Part shown: positions 44,738 through 53,296 of the stretch, piece after piece
How the letters are laid out: each line of letters opens with the position of its first letter
Position numbering within the stretch: the first letter of the stretch is position 1
DNA from: Patulibacter defluvii
GTDB lineage: Bacteria; Actinomycetota; Thermoleophilia; Solirubrobacterales; Solirubrobacteraceae
Direction: 5' to 3'
Length of the DNA stretch: 64,000 nucleotides
NCBI RefSeq assembly: GCF_034096925.1
Contig: NZ_JAWZSQ010000022.1
Coordinates: 1-64,000, forward strand
Notes under the pieces: generated by a model
What the model was told of the DNA's origin: nothing
What the model saw: only the letters and a program-made list of their open reading frames with translations
The model's database searches: none
Program-made: the position numbers and the translations under genes

Positions 44738-46234
44738 CTAGGCCGTGCCGGACTTCCCACGCCGCGAGGAGCCGCCCGCGGGCTCCTCGGGATCGAAGTA
44801 GTACGAGGGCGGTGCGACCTCGTCGCCGCTGATGATCCAGCCGGTCGGGATCACGCTGCTGCGCTCCAGCAGCCCGGCCATCACCTCGAGCGCGCGCTGG
44901 TCGGTCCAACCGGGCCGGCCGACGAGCAGCACGTCGTCGGCGTGCTCGACGATCGCCAGCGCGTCGCCGACCTCGCCGAGCGGGGCGGTGTCCATGATCA
45001 CGTAGTCGGCCAGCTGCTCGGCCTCGGCCAGGATCGCGTCGAGCCGCCGCGCCAGCACCGGCAGCAGCGCCACGTCGCCGGGCTGCCCGGCCGCGGGCAC
45101 CACCCGCAGCGGCGCCAGCCGCGGGGCGGCGTGCAGCAGCTCGGCCAGCGGCGTCTCGCTCCCCAGCAGCGTCACCAGCCCGCGCGAGGCCTCCAGGCCC
45201 AGCTGCCGCTCGAGGTCGGGCTTGCGGAGGTCGAAGTCGATCACGATCACGCGGTGGCCGGCGCCGACCAGGGCGAAGGCCAGGTTGAGGACCGCGGTCG
45301 TCTTGCCGTCGCCGCTGCTGGCGCTGGTCAGCATCACGCTGCGGCAGCCGTTGCCGCGGCGCATGTCGAGCTGGATCTGGAGCGTCCGGAACGCCTCTCT
45401 GACCGCCGGTGGCACGTCGAGCCCGCGGCGTCCGCGGGGCAGCGGCGGGACCCGCGCCAGGACCGGGATCGGGATCTCGGCGATCAGCTCGCTGCGGTCG
45501 CCGACCCGGCGGTCGACCCGCTCCATCAGCAGCGCGGCGAGGCCGCCGAGGATCAGGCCGGCGATCAGCGCGACGGCCAGGGTCAGCGCCTTCGAGGCCC
45601 CGATCGGCGCCGTCGGCACCCGCGCGTCCTGGGCCAGCCCGATCGTCGGATCGCCGACCTTGCGCACGATCCCCAGCTGGACCCGGCGCGCCTGGGCGGT
45701 CGGGTCGGTGGCGGTGATCCCGGCCAGCGCCGCGTCGACCCGGGTCCGGACCAGCTGGTCGCGGAAGTCGAGCGCCGCGCGGGCGTAGGCGCTGGCCAGC
45801 TTCTGCGCCTGCTGCGGCGAGCTGGCCTGGGCCGTCACCGAGACCAGGTTGCTGGCCCCGAGCGGCTCGATCGTGATCGCGTCGGAGACGGCCGAGCCGT
45901 CGATCCCGCCGCCGATCCGGCGCGCGGCCTCGGCCGCGATCTGGGGCGACTTGATCACGCTGGCGGCGGTCTGGATCGTCCGCGACGGGTCGTTCGACTC
46001 GCGCAGGACGGGGATCGCCAGGAAGCTCGGATCGTCGGCCGAGACCGGCGTCACGATCAGGTCGGCCGAGGCCTCGTAGGAGGGCTCGCGCAGCGCCGAG
46101 ACCAGCACCGCGACGCCGACCACGAGCACGACGACGGCGATCACGACCCAGAGCCGGTTGCGGAGCGCCTGGACCAGCGAGGTCAGCGACCCGTCCCGTG
46201 ACGGATCGGGCGAGGCGGCGAAGGCGTCGTTCAT
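44738..46234 (-). CDS. Wzz-type chain-length regulator fused to BY-kinase-like ATPase
   Basis: A 498-residue protein combining a polysaccharide copolymerase with a CpsD/CapB-type ATPase. Membrane helices lie at about 29-46 and 216-237 with an outer Wzz domain between, and 'APIG' precedes helix 2. The cytoplasmic ATPase has Walker A 'SASSGDGKTT' (K311), Walker A-prime 'VIVIDFDLRKP' and Walker B 'YVIMDTAP'. True BY-kinases end in a Tyr cluster; here only 'SYYFDPEE' is seen, so autophosphorylation is doubtful. It should set chain length and interact with the polymerase. Confidence 0.9.
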   Translation of the reverse strand: MNDAFAASPDPSRDGSLTSLVQALRNRLWVVIAVVVLVVGVAVLVSALREPSYEASADLIVTPVSADDPSFLAIPVLRESNDPSRTIQTAASVIKSPQIAAEAARRIGGGIDGSAVSDAITIEPLGASNLVSVTAQASSPQQAQKLASAYARAALDFRDQLVRTRVDAALAGITATDPTAQARRVQLGIVRKVGDPTIGLAQDARVPTAPIGASKALTLAVALIAGLILGGLAALLMERVDRRVGDRSELIAEIPIPVLARVPPLPRGRRGLDVPPAVREAFRTLQIQLDMRRGNGCRSVMLTSASSGDGKTTAVLNLAFALVGAGHRVIVIDFDLRKPDLERQLGLEASRGLVTLLGSETPLAELLHAAPRLAPLRVVPAAGQPGDVALLPVLARRLDAILAEAEQLADYVIMDTAPLGEVGDALAIVEHADDVLLVGRPGWTDQRALEVMAGLLERSSVIPTGWIISGDEVAPPSYYFDPEEPAGGSSRRGKSGTA

Positions 46235-46325
46235 CGGTCGGTTCCCCCCGGAAGCCGGCGGCCGGCGAGGGCGCGGCGGCGTCGATCAGTGTAGTCGCTG
46301 TACATCGGGTCGCGGCAGAGGCGGG

Positions 46326-47330
46326 TCAGGCCGGCGTGCGGCGGGTCGACGCGCTCCGCCGGACCAGCGCCGGCGGCGGCCACGGGACGGCGAAGACGGT
46401 GGGCAGGCCGACGATCGCGCGGACGTTGGTGGCGTCGCCGTCGATCGCCACCCGGCGGGCGTTGGCCGGATCCCAGGCCCCGCCGCCGGCCGGGCGCCCG
46501 TAGATGCTGTAGCCGACCAGGCCGAGCTCGCGGACGATCGCCGCCGTCTCGGGCCCGAACGCGGCCGGGCCGCCGACCGGGTAGGCGAAGGTCGTCGGCC
46601 GCTCCCCCAGCTCGTCGGCGATCCGCTCGACCCCGAGCGCGATCTCGCGCCGCTGCTCGGCGACCGGCAGCCGGCTGAGGATCGGGTGGCTGTCGGTGTG
46701 GCCGCCGATCGTCATCCCGGCGGCGGCCATCTCGCGGGCCATGTCCCAGGTCATCCAGTCGTCGTCGACCATGGCCGGGGTCAGCGGCTCGCGGCGCGAG
46801 CGCGCGGCGAGGTCGTCGAGGAAGCCGGCCTGCTGGTCGTGGCGGAGCGCCCCGTAGGCCGCCACCAGCTCGTCCTCCGGCAGCCGCTCGTCCTCCGGCA
46901 GTCCGCCGCCGAGCCACGCCACCTGGTCCCAGAAGGCGACCACCCGCCGGTCGATGATCCCCGACGGCAGGAAGAAGGCCGCCGGCATCCCGCGGGCGCG
47001 GAGGGCGGGGAACATCACCGCGTAGGAGTCGACGTAGCAGTCGTCGACGGTGATCGCGACCCGCCGGCCGCGGACGCCGTGGTAGCGCGGCACGTCCTCG
47101 ATCGGCACCACCTCGCAGTGCTCGGCGAGCACGTCGAGCTGGGCCGCGAAGCCGGCCGGATCGGTGCTCCAGACGCCGCGGAACGCCCGCGGGCCCGGCG
47201 CCTCGACGACCCGGTGGTAGGCCAGCACCAGCACCCCGCGCCAGCCGCGCCCGCGCCGCAGCAGCGCCGGCAGCAGGCCGGCGCGGTCGAGCGCCGGCGC
47301 CAGCGCGCGCCGCGGGTGGACCAGCCTCAT
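46326..47330 (-). CDS. polysaccharide deacetylase (NodB domain, CE4)
   Basis: A 334-residue protein from ATG 47328-47330 with GGGAGC upstream. The NodB fold shows 'VLVLAYHRV', motif 1 'AITVDDCYVDSY' (D96-D97, with Cys in place of the usual Gly) and motif 2 'HTDSH' (H211, H215), which together bind the metal. Such enzymes remove N-acetyl groups from glycans. No clear signal peptide is visible, so it may act in the cytoplasm or at the membrane. It lies between the JmjC-like and copolymerase genes. Confidence 0.87.
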   Translation of the reverse strand: MRLVHPRRALAPALDRAGLLPALLRRGRGWRGVLVLAYHRVVEAPGPRAFRGVWSTDPAGFAAQLDVLAEHCEVVPIEDVPRYHGVRGRRVAITVDDCYVDSYAVMFPALRARGMPAAFFLPSGIIDRRVVAFWDQVAWLGGGLPEDERLPEDELVAAYGALRHDQQAGFLDDLAARSRREPLTPAMVDDDWMTWDMAREMAAAGMTIGGHTDSHPILSRLPVAEQRREIALGVERIADELGERPTTFAYPVGGPAAFGPETAAIVRELGLVGYSIYGRPAGGGAWDPANARRVAIDGDATNVRAIVGLPTVFAVPWPPPALVRRSASTRRTPA

Positions 47331-47413
47331 CGCCGGCTCCCGGCCGCGCTCCCGGCCGGCCGGGTGGGGGTGGCGACGGGTATCGGTCGGGACAAGGGCT
47401 GTGGCGGGGACGG

Positions 47414-48247
47414 CTACGAGTGCCCCCGGCGCAGGCGGTTGCGGAGCCGGATCAGCCGCACAGCGGTGACCTTCGCCGAGTCGGCCAGCGCGCTCTCGCC
47501 GGGATTCCTGGGATCGTGACCACGCGACCGCAGCCGGTGGTTCATCGCCCAGATCGCACTGTAGCGCTCTGTTTGCCGTGTACGCCAGGTGACCGAGAGC
47601 GAGATCGACACCTCGCTGCCGTTCTGGACCCAGTGGGGCGCGTTCGGCGGCACGTAGACGCCGTCGCCCGGCTGCAGCTCGAAGACCTGCTCGTCGGTCG
47701 GCGTGGCCTCGATGTTGCGGTGGGCGCCGGAGTAGTAGCGCTCCAGCTCGCGGGTCCGGACGGCGTCGTCGGCGAAGCGGCCGACGTGCATCGCCTTGCT
47801 GCCGCGCACCTGGAGCAGGAAGTTCTGCTCCGGGTCGATGTGGGCCGGGGTCACGGCGCCGGGACCGGAGACGAAGACGAACGCCTCGCGCATGTGGGTC
47901 GTCTCCTCGCCCGGAGGCACGGCGGCGCCGGCCTCGTCGAGGACGCGGTCGAGCAGCGCCCGGTAGGCCGGGTCGCGCTGCACGTGCTTGAGCACCATCC
48001 AGCAGCCGTTGTCGGCGATGTCGGCCAGCACCTGGGCCGGGTCGAGCTCGATCCGCGGCGCGACGCCGCCCGGGTTCGAGACCGGCACGTCGCCGATGTT
48101 GTGCTCGACCAGGTCGGCGGGATGGCGGGCGGCCAGGGCCACCAGCGACTCCAGCCGCAGCAGGTCGTGACCGTCGAGGTCGTGGGCGACGGCCAGCGGC
48201 TGCTGGCCGTAGGCGCCGTGGAAGCGCGAGGACGGGATGGTGATCAA
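47414..48247 (-). CDS. cupin/JmjC-like (cupin_8) oxygenase-type protein
   Basis: A 277-residue protein using TTG 48247 with a GGGGG upstream; an in-frame ATG at 48322 adds 25 residues with no ribosome site. The cupin core has the metal-binding 'HIDPEQNFLLQVRGSKAMHV' region with H-x-D, and a distal His in 'YVPPNAPHWVQNG'. This is the Fe(II)/2-oxoglutarate hydroxylase arrangement of JmjC-like proteins. Relatives occur in polysaccharide or peptide clusters with unknown substrates. First gene of its operon. Confidence 0.75.
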   Translation of the reverse strand: MITIPSSRFHGAYGQQPLAVAHDLDGHDLLRLESLVALAARHPADLVEHNIGDVPVSNPGGVAPRIELDPAQVLADIADNGCWMVLKHVQRDPAYRALLDRVLDEAGAAVPPGEETTHMREAFVFVSGPGAVTPAHIDPEQNFLLQVRGSKAMHVGRFADDAVRTRELERYYSGAHRNIEATPTDEQVFELQPGDGVYVPPNAPHWVQNGSEVSISLSVTWRTRQTERYSAIWAMNHRLRSRGHDPRNPGESALADSAKVTAVRLIRLRNRLRRGHS

Positions 48248-48460
48248 CGGGTGGCCCCCAGGGCGACGGTCGGTCGTAGGACTCCGACGACCATCGTGGC
48301 GGTGCCGGCGCGGCAACTGCATCGGACGACCGAACGATCAGGTGGTGGATCGGGCCCCGTCCGGACGGGGGTGGCGGCGCTCCACCGATCGGCGGAGCCG
48401 GACCGTGGCGACGCGCCAATCGCCCGCTGGGACGGCGAACCGGGGGTACGCTCCCGCCCG

Positions 48461-49597
48461 ATGCGCGTCCTTCACCTGTCGGCCTACGGCGGCCCCTACC
48501 CCGGATCGTTCGTGCCGATGATCCGGGCCGCGGCGCGCGCGGTCGAGCAGCGCGGCTGGCGGTTCGAGGCCGGGTTCACGCCCGAGGCCGACGACCGTCC
48601 CTGGTACCGCGAGCTGCAGCGCGACGGCTTCGCCGCCTGGACCGCCGAGGCGCGCCCGCGACGGGCCGCCGGCCGCGCCCTGGCCGCGCGCCTGGCCGAG
48701 CCGGGGCCGCTGCTGCTCCACAGCCACTTCTCGCGCTGGGACGTCCCCGCGGTGCTGGCCGCCGGCCGCCGGCCGCAGACGGCGATCGTCTGGCACGTCC
48801 ACACGCCGCTCCACGAGCAGCCGCTGATGCGGGCCCGCAACGCCGCGCTGCTGCACGGCCCGGGCCGGGCCGTCGACCGGCTGCTGTCGGTCGGACCCGA
48901 GATCGACGAGCAGCTGCGCCGCCGGCGGGCGCTGCGGTCGCGGGTGACGCTGCTGCCGAACGGGATCGACACCGCCGCCTTCGCGCCCCCGTCGGCGGCC
49001 GAGCGGCAGGCGGCCCGCGCCGCCCTCGGCGTGCCCGGGGAGCAGCCGCTGGCGCTGTTCCTCGGCTGGGACTGGGAGCGCAAGGGCGGCCGGCTGCTGC
49101 TGGAGGCGGTCGCCGAGCTGCGGGGCCGCGGCCGGCCGCTCGTCGCCGCCGTCGTCGGGGCCGCCGACGAGGCCCGCCGGACCGCCGCCGAGCTGGGCGT
49201 CGCCGAGGCCCTGACGGTGGTCGAGCCGACCGACCGGATCCGCGACCTCTACGCCGCCGCCGACCTGCTGGCCGCCCCGAGCGCCGCCGAGGGGATGCCG
49301 TTCGCCGTCCTCGAGGCGCTCTCGTGCGGGCTGCCGGTGGTCGCCTCCGACATCCCCAGCCACCGCGTGACCGCCGACGGGCTGCCGGCCTGCCTGATCG
49401 TCGACCGCCGGCCGGCCGCGCTGGCCGGCGGCCTCGAAGAGGTCCTGGCGTGGAGCCCGCAGCAGCGGGCCGAGCGGACCGCCCGCACCCGCGAGGGCGT
49501 GGTCGCGCGCCGCTCGCTCGACGCCTGGTCGGCCGCGCTGCTCGACGTCTACGACGAGCTGGCCCCAGATGGCCAGCCGCGGCGCCGGCGGGCCTGA
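48461..49597 (+). CDS. glycosyltransferase family 4
   Basis: A 378-residue GT-B enzyme from ATG 48461. 'MRVLHLSAYGGPYPGSFVPM' opens the protein; 'LALFLGWDWERKGGRLLLEA' and 'PSAAEGMPFAVLEALSCGLP' mark the donor domain with E-x7-E. It is the fifth glycosyltransferase of the region and converges on the ThyX-like gene. Specificity unknown. Confidence 0.87.
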   Translation: MRVLHLSAYGGPYPGSFVPMIRAAARAVEQRGWRFEAGFTPEADDRPWYRELQRDGFAAWTAEARPRRAAGRALAARLAEPGPLLLHSHFSRWDVPAVLAAGRRPQTAIVWHVHTPLHEQPLMRARNAALLHGPGRAVDRLLSVGPEIDEQLRRRRALRSRVTLLPNGIDTAAFAPPSAAERQAARAALGVPGEQPLALFLGWDWERKGGRLLLEAVAELRGRGRPLVAAVVGAADEARRTAAELGVAEALTVVEPTDRIRDLYAAADLLAAPSAAEGMPFAVLEALSCGLPVVASDIPSHRVTADGLPACLIVDRRPAALAGGLEEVLAWSPQQRAERTARTREGVVARRSLDAWSAALLDVYDELAPDGQPRRRRA

Positions 49598-49609
49598 GCG
49601 CGCGGCCGG

Positions 49610-51205
49610 TCAGCCGCCGCGGAGCCGCGCGTCGGCGCGCATCTCGCTCAGCATCCGCTCCAGCCGCGGCTCGGTGGTCGTGTCGACGTGGCGCATCGCG
49701 GCGGCGACGGTCGGGTGGACCTCGCCGATCAGCCGCTGCATCTCGTGCGCGACCGCGCGGTAGGAGGGGTGGCCCTCGCGGCCGGAGCGCAGCTCGATCA
49801 GCTGCATCGCCGCGCGGGCGTTGAGGTCGAGCACGTAGCGGATCCGGTAGCCGAGGGCGACCGCGTAGGAGGCCTCGCGCGGGCGGCCGGCGTCGACCAG
49901 CGCCTGCCATGCCTCGGCCGACCGCGCCAGCGCCCGCCGGTAGTCGTCGCCGCCGCCGGCCCGCTCGACCTCGTCCGGCACCTCGGCGCCCAGCTCCGGG
50001 GTCAGCCGCTGCCACTGGACGGTCAGCATCCGGTGCCGCTGGAGGTCGCGGAAGGCGCCGTAGTCGCTGACGACCTCGAACCGGTAGCGCAGCCGCTCGA
50101 GCCCGCGGCCGGGGCGATGGCGGCGGTTCTCGCGCTCGCCGACCAGGTCGGCCAGCAGCCGCGCGCGCTCCTCCCCCGCCAGCCCGGCGACGGCGGCGCG
50201 GGCGGCGCCCTCGTCGACCGCGGCCGCCTCGTAGAGCAGCCCGGCCAGCAGGTCGTCCTCGTCGCCGTCGACGTGCACCAGCCGCACCGACGGCCCGGCG
50301 ACCGCCGCCTCAGCCGTCGCGCGGTCGAGGCCCAGCCGCCCCGCCCAGCGGTCGGCCGCGGCCTCGCGCTGCTGCAGGTACTCGACCCAGCGGCCGCCGC
50401 GGTCGGGCCGCTCGACCCGGCTGACGAAGCTCGGGGTGACCGCCTGGACCGCGTCGAGGATCCAGCGGCCGTACTGGCGGGCCTCCGGCAGCGGGTGGCC
50501 CAGCAGGTGCAGGATCAGCTGCTCGTAGGTCTGGCCCGAGGCGTAGATCCCGACGTGGCTGAGGGTCGAGGCCGGCAGCAGCCCGCGCAGCAGGTCGAGC
50601 GCCTTGGCCCGGATCGCCCGCTCGTGGACCCCCGCCGGCGTGCCGTCGGCGGCCGGATAGGCCTCGGCGCACCAGGCCGTCACCCGCGGCAGCAGGTCGC
50701 CGTAGATCGCGAACAGGTCGTCCATCGCCGCCGCGTAGCCCGGCCCGAGATCGCCGTCGCGGTAGTAGCGGTAGCCGCCGCCGGGCATCGGCGCGTCGTA
50801 GGCGATGTAGCGCGTCGACTGCTCCAGGTAGGCGCCGATCCGCGGCCGCTGGAGGATCTTCGTCAGCACGTTCGAGCACCACTCGGCGGCCACGTGGAGC
50901 CCGCCGAGCTGGGCGACCGAGTCGTCGCCGAAGCCGAGGAAGATCCGGTCGTAGAGCTCGCTCGCCCGCTGGCCCTCGCCGCTGTCCCAGGCCGCCGCCC
51001 CGGCGCCCGCGGGCAGCGAGTCGGCGAACTCGTCGAGGAACAGCCGCCGCAGCGTGCCGGGGTAGCGGCTGTAGCGGGCGAAGAGCGCGCCCTTGACCGT
51101 CTCCGGCAGGTTGACCAGCCCGAAGACCGGCCGTTCCAGGTCGGTGACGTGCGGCGCGACGCGCGCCCGCTCGTCGTCGGTCAGGTCGTCGACGGGGTAA
51201 CGCAC
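49610..51205 (-). CDS. tandem ThyX-like protein (flavin-dependent thymidylate synthase family)
   Basis: A 531-residue protein from GTG 51203-51205, with GGTGG upstream (a GTG at 51259 adds 18 residues). It is about twice the length of ThyX (220-250) and reads as two ThyX-like halves. Half 1 (about 30-265) has 'RPRIGAYLEQSTRY' (120-133), which fits the ThyX motif RHR-x2-S-x-N-E-x-S-x-R-Y except at the His, Ser and Asn. Half 2 (about 300-531) has 'RHRMLTVQWQRLT' (390-402), keeping RHR but losing the rest, and 'LNARAAMQLIELRSGREGHP', which fits the dUMP-binding end. ThyX makes dTMP using FAD and methylene-tetrahydrofolate. Catalytic activity of this form is uncertain. Confidence 0.78.
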   Translation of the reverse strand: MRYPVDDLTDDERARVAPHVTDLERPVFGLVNLPETVKGALFARYSRYPGTLRRLFLDEFADSLPAGAGAAAWDSGEGQRASELYDRIFLGFGDDSVAQLGGLHVAAEWCSNVLTKILQRPRIGAYLEQSTRYIAYDAPMPGGGYRYYRDGDLGPGYAAAMDDLFAIYGDLLPRVTAWCAEAYPAADGTPAGVHERAIRAKALDLLRGLLPASTLSHVGIYASGQTYEQLILHLLGHPLPEARQYGRWILDAVQAVTPSFVSRVERPDRGGRWVEYLQQREAAADRWAGRLGLDRATAEAAVAGPSVRLVHVDGDEDDLLAGLLYEAAAVDEGAARAAVAGLAGEERARLLADLVGERENRRHRPGRGLERLRYRFEVVSDYGAFRDLQRHRMLTVQWQRLTPELGAEVPDEVERAGGGDDYRRALARSAEAWQALVDAGRPREASYAVALGYRIRYVLDLNARAAMQLIELRSGREGHPSYRAVAHEMQRLIGEVHPTVAAAMRHVDTTTEPRLERMLSEMRADARLRGG

Positions 51206-51397
51206 GGGTCGGCCACCGTAGCGCGCTCGACGGTCGGAACGGCGGTCCGTGGATTTCACGCTGGATCTCCGGATGAGCTGCGGCTATCGTTCGCGTGGAC
51301 GGTGCAAACAGTCACCGTCGGGATCCCCCCGTCCCGAGGCCGGCGTACTCCGCCGCTCGCCCCACCCCTGGCGCCTGCGCGCCGCCCCCGCACCCCG

Positions 51398-51850
51398 ATG
51401 CTCGACAGCGGCTCCGCCGATCCCCGTACTCCGACGCTGGTCGCCGCGCCCGCCCCCGCGCCGCCGCCGATCACCGTCGTCCTCGCCGACGACTACCCCC
51501 GCTACCGCGACGGGATCGCCCGCGCGATCGCCCGCCGGCCGCCGCTCTCGCTGGTGGCCGAGGTCGAGGACGGGATCTCGGCCCTGGAGGCGATCCTGCG
51601 ATTGCGTCCCGACGTCGCCCTGCTCGACATGCGGATGCCGGGGATGACCGGGCTCGAGGTGGTCGACGCGCTGCGCAGCCGCGGCGACGCCCCGGCGACC
51701 CGGCTGGTGCTGATGACGGCCGACGTCGACGACGACCACGGCCAGGCCCTGGTCGCCGCCGGCGGCGACCTGCTGCTCGACAAGTCGATGACCCGGGCAG
51801 CGGTCTGCGCGGCGCTGCTCGACGTCGCTCGTCCGCCGGCCGACGCCTAG
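51398..51850 (+). CDS. single-domain response regulator (receiver only)
   Basis: A 150-residue protein from ATG 51398. After a Pro/Ala-rich start of about 22 residues, a receiver domain shows 'VLADDYPRYRDGIARAI', the phosphoacceptor region 'DVALLDMRMPGMTGLEVVDA' and 'LVLMTAD'; Lys in 'LLLDKSM' completes the pocket. There is no output domain, so it works by protein contact as CheY or Spo0F do. No kinase is adjacent. Its stop overlaps the stop of the convergent gene. Confidence 0.85.
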   Translation: MLDSGSADPRTPTLVAAPAPAPPPITVVLADDYPRYRDGIARAIARRPPLSLVAEVEDGISALEAILRLRPDVALLDMRMPGMTGLEVVDALRSRGDAPATRLVLMTADVDDDHGQALVAAGGDLLLDKSMTRAAVCAALLDVARPPADA

Positions 51851-52482
51851 GTTCGCGCCTGCTCGACGCGGCCGCCGTGCAGCAGCAGCGCGACGGCCAG
51901 CAGCAGCGCGATCAGCCCGCCGACCAGCAGCACCGTCCGCGACGGCCCGCCGCCGTCGCCGCCGCCGGCCGCCGTCGCCGACGGCTGGTCGGCCACGTCC
52001 GGGCCGCTCCCGCTCCCGCCCCCGTCGCCGCCCGAGGCGCCGCCCGCCGGCACCTGGGCCGCCAGCCGGTCGTCGGCCGGCTCGCGGTCGCCGGCGGCAC
52101 CGGTCCGGTCACGGCCGCCGTCGCGGGCCGGGCGGCGGACGATCGGCGGCGCGTCGGCCAGCGTCGTGCGGCCGCCCGCGACCGCTCCGGCGACGCCGGC
52201 CGTGCCGCCGTCGCCCAGGTCGCAGCCGTTGGCCGGCGGCAGCACGCCGACCGCACCGGTCTCCGCGTAGCCGACCGCGGTCGGCCCGCCGGCGACCCGC
52301 GCGTGGGCCGCTGAGCAGGACTCGTCCGCCGCGTGAGCGCCGACCGGGGCCAGCAGCGGGCCGGCGCCGAGCAGCACCACCACCAGTGCCGTCCGCCGTC
52401 GCCACCGGCGACCGCGGGAACGCGGTCGGCGGACATCGGTCCGATGGGGGACCGACGACGGGGTGGCCGCAGCGAACGACAC
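51847..52482 (-). CDS. secreted, membrane-anchored Gly-rich protein
   Basis: A 211-residue protein with a twin-Arg-rich start ('RSRGRRWRRRTALVVVLLGA'), a signal peptide ending near residue 52 ('VGAHAADE'), two Cys in the mature part ('DESCSAAHA', 'NGCDLGDGG'), a Gly/Asp-rich middle and a C-terminal helix (about 182-201) followed by a short positive tail. It resembles sortase substrates in layout but has no LPXTG. Function unknown. Confidence 0.6.
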   Translation of the reverse strand: MSFAAATPSSVPHRTDVRRPRSRGRRWRRRTALVVVLLGAGPLLAPVGAHAADESCSAAHARVAGGPTAVGYAETGAVGVLPPANGCDLGDGGTAGVAGAVAGGRTTLADAPPIVRRPARDGGRDRTGAAGDREPADDRLAAQVPAGGASGGDGGGSGSGPDVADQPSATAAGGGDGGGPSRTVLLVGGLIALLLAVALLLHGGRVEQART

Positions 52483-52600
52483 TGACGTCGATCGTCGCGG
52501 CCGCGCCGACCCGCCGCCATCGTCCGACCGGGGGGTCGCGACGGTGAACGTCGACCCCCCGGCCGACCCGTCGCCTCCTCCGATCGGGGGACCCGCGGCG

Positions 52601-53242
52601 CTACTCCAGCAATCCGCGGCGCATCGCCTCGGCGACCGCCGCCGCCCGCTCCGGCACGCCGAGCTTCTCGTAGACGTTCTGGGTGTGGCTCTTGACCGTC
52701 GCCACCCCGATCTGCAGCTCCTTGGCGATCGCGGGGCCGGAGAGGCCGTCGGCGATCAGCCGCAGCACCTGCCGCTCGCGCGGGGAGAGGATCGGCCGCT
52801 CCTCGTGCTCGCGGCCGCGGACCTCGGACGCCAGCACCGCCTGGACCGCCGAGGAGAAGACCGTCCCGCCACGGGCGATCGCCGCCACCGCGTCGGCGAC
52901 CTCGTCGCGGTTGGACTCCTTGGCCAGGTAGCCGTCGACCCCCAGCCGGACCGCCTCGAAGACCAGGTCGCCGGAGGTCTCGCCGGAGAGGATCATCGCC
53001 TTCACCGGCAGCTCGTGGCGGCGGATCGCGCCGAGGATCTCGAGCCCGGTCATCCGCGGCAGCCGCATGTCGAGGATCGCCACGTCGGGGCGCAGCTCCT
53101 GGATCTGCTCCCAGGCCGTCCGGCCGTCGTCGCTGCTGCCCACGATCTGCAGGTCCGCGCGACCGCCGAGCGTGCGGACCAGGCCCTCGAGGTAGATCGG
53201 ATGGTCCTCGGCCACGTAGACCGTCGTGCGTGAGGAAGCCAT
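52601..53242 (-). CDS. NarL/FixJ-family response regulator
   Basis: A 213-residue two-domain regulator. The receiver (1-120) has 'AEDHP' and phosphoacceptor D58 in 'DVAILDMRLPRMTGLEI'; 'LAKES' carries the conserved Lys. The LuxR helix-turn-helix (about 148-208) reads 'LSPRERQVLRLIADGLSG', 'VATVKSHTQNVYEKLGV'. No histidine kinase is nearby. It lies 54 bases after the ligase gene on the same strand and could be co-transcribed with it. Confidence 0.92.
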   Translation of the reverse strand: MASSRTTVYVAEDHPIYLEGLVRTLGGRADLQIVGSSDDGRTAWEQIQELRPDVAILDMRLPRMTGLEILGAIRRHELPVKAMILSGETSGDLVFEAVRLGVDGYLAKESNRDEVADAVAAIARGGTVFSSAVQAVLASEVRGREHEERPILSPRERQVLRLIADGLSGPAIAKELQIGVATVKSHTQNVYEKLGVPERAAAVAEAMRRGLLE

Positions 53243-53296
53243 GGGCGGGAATCTACGCCGGCCGGAGGGACGCCGTCAGCTCGCGGTCGCCGGCGC

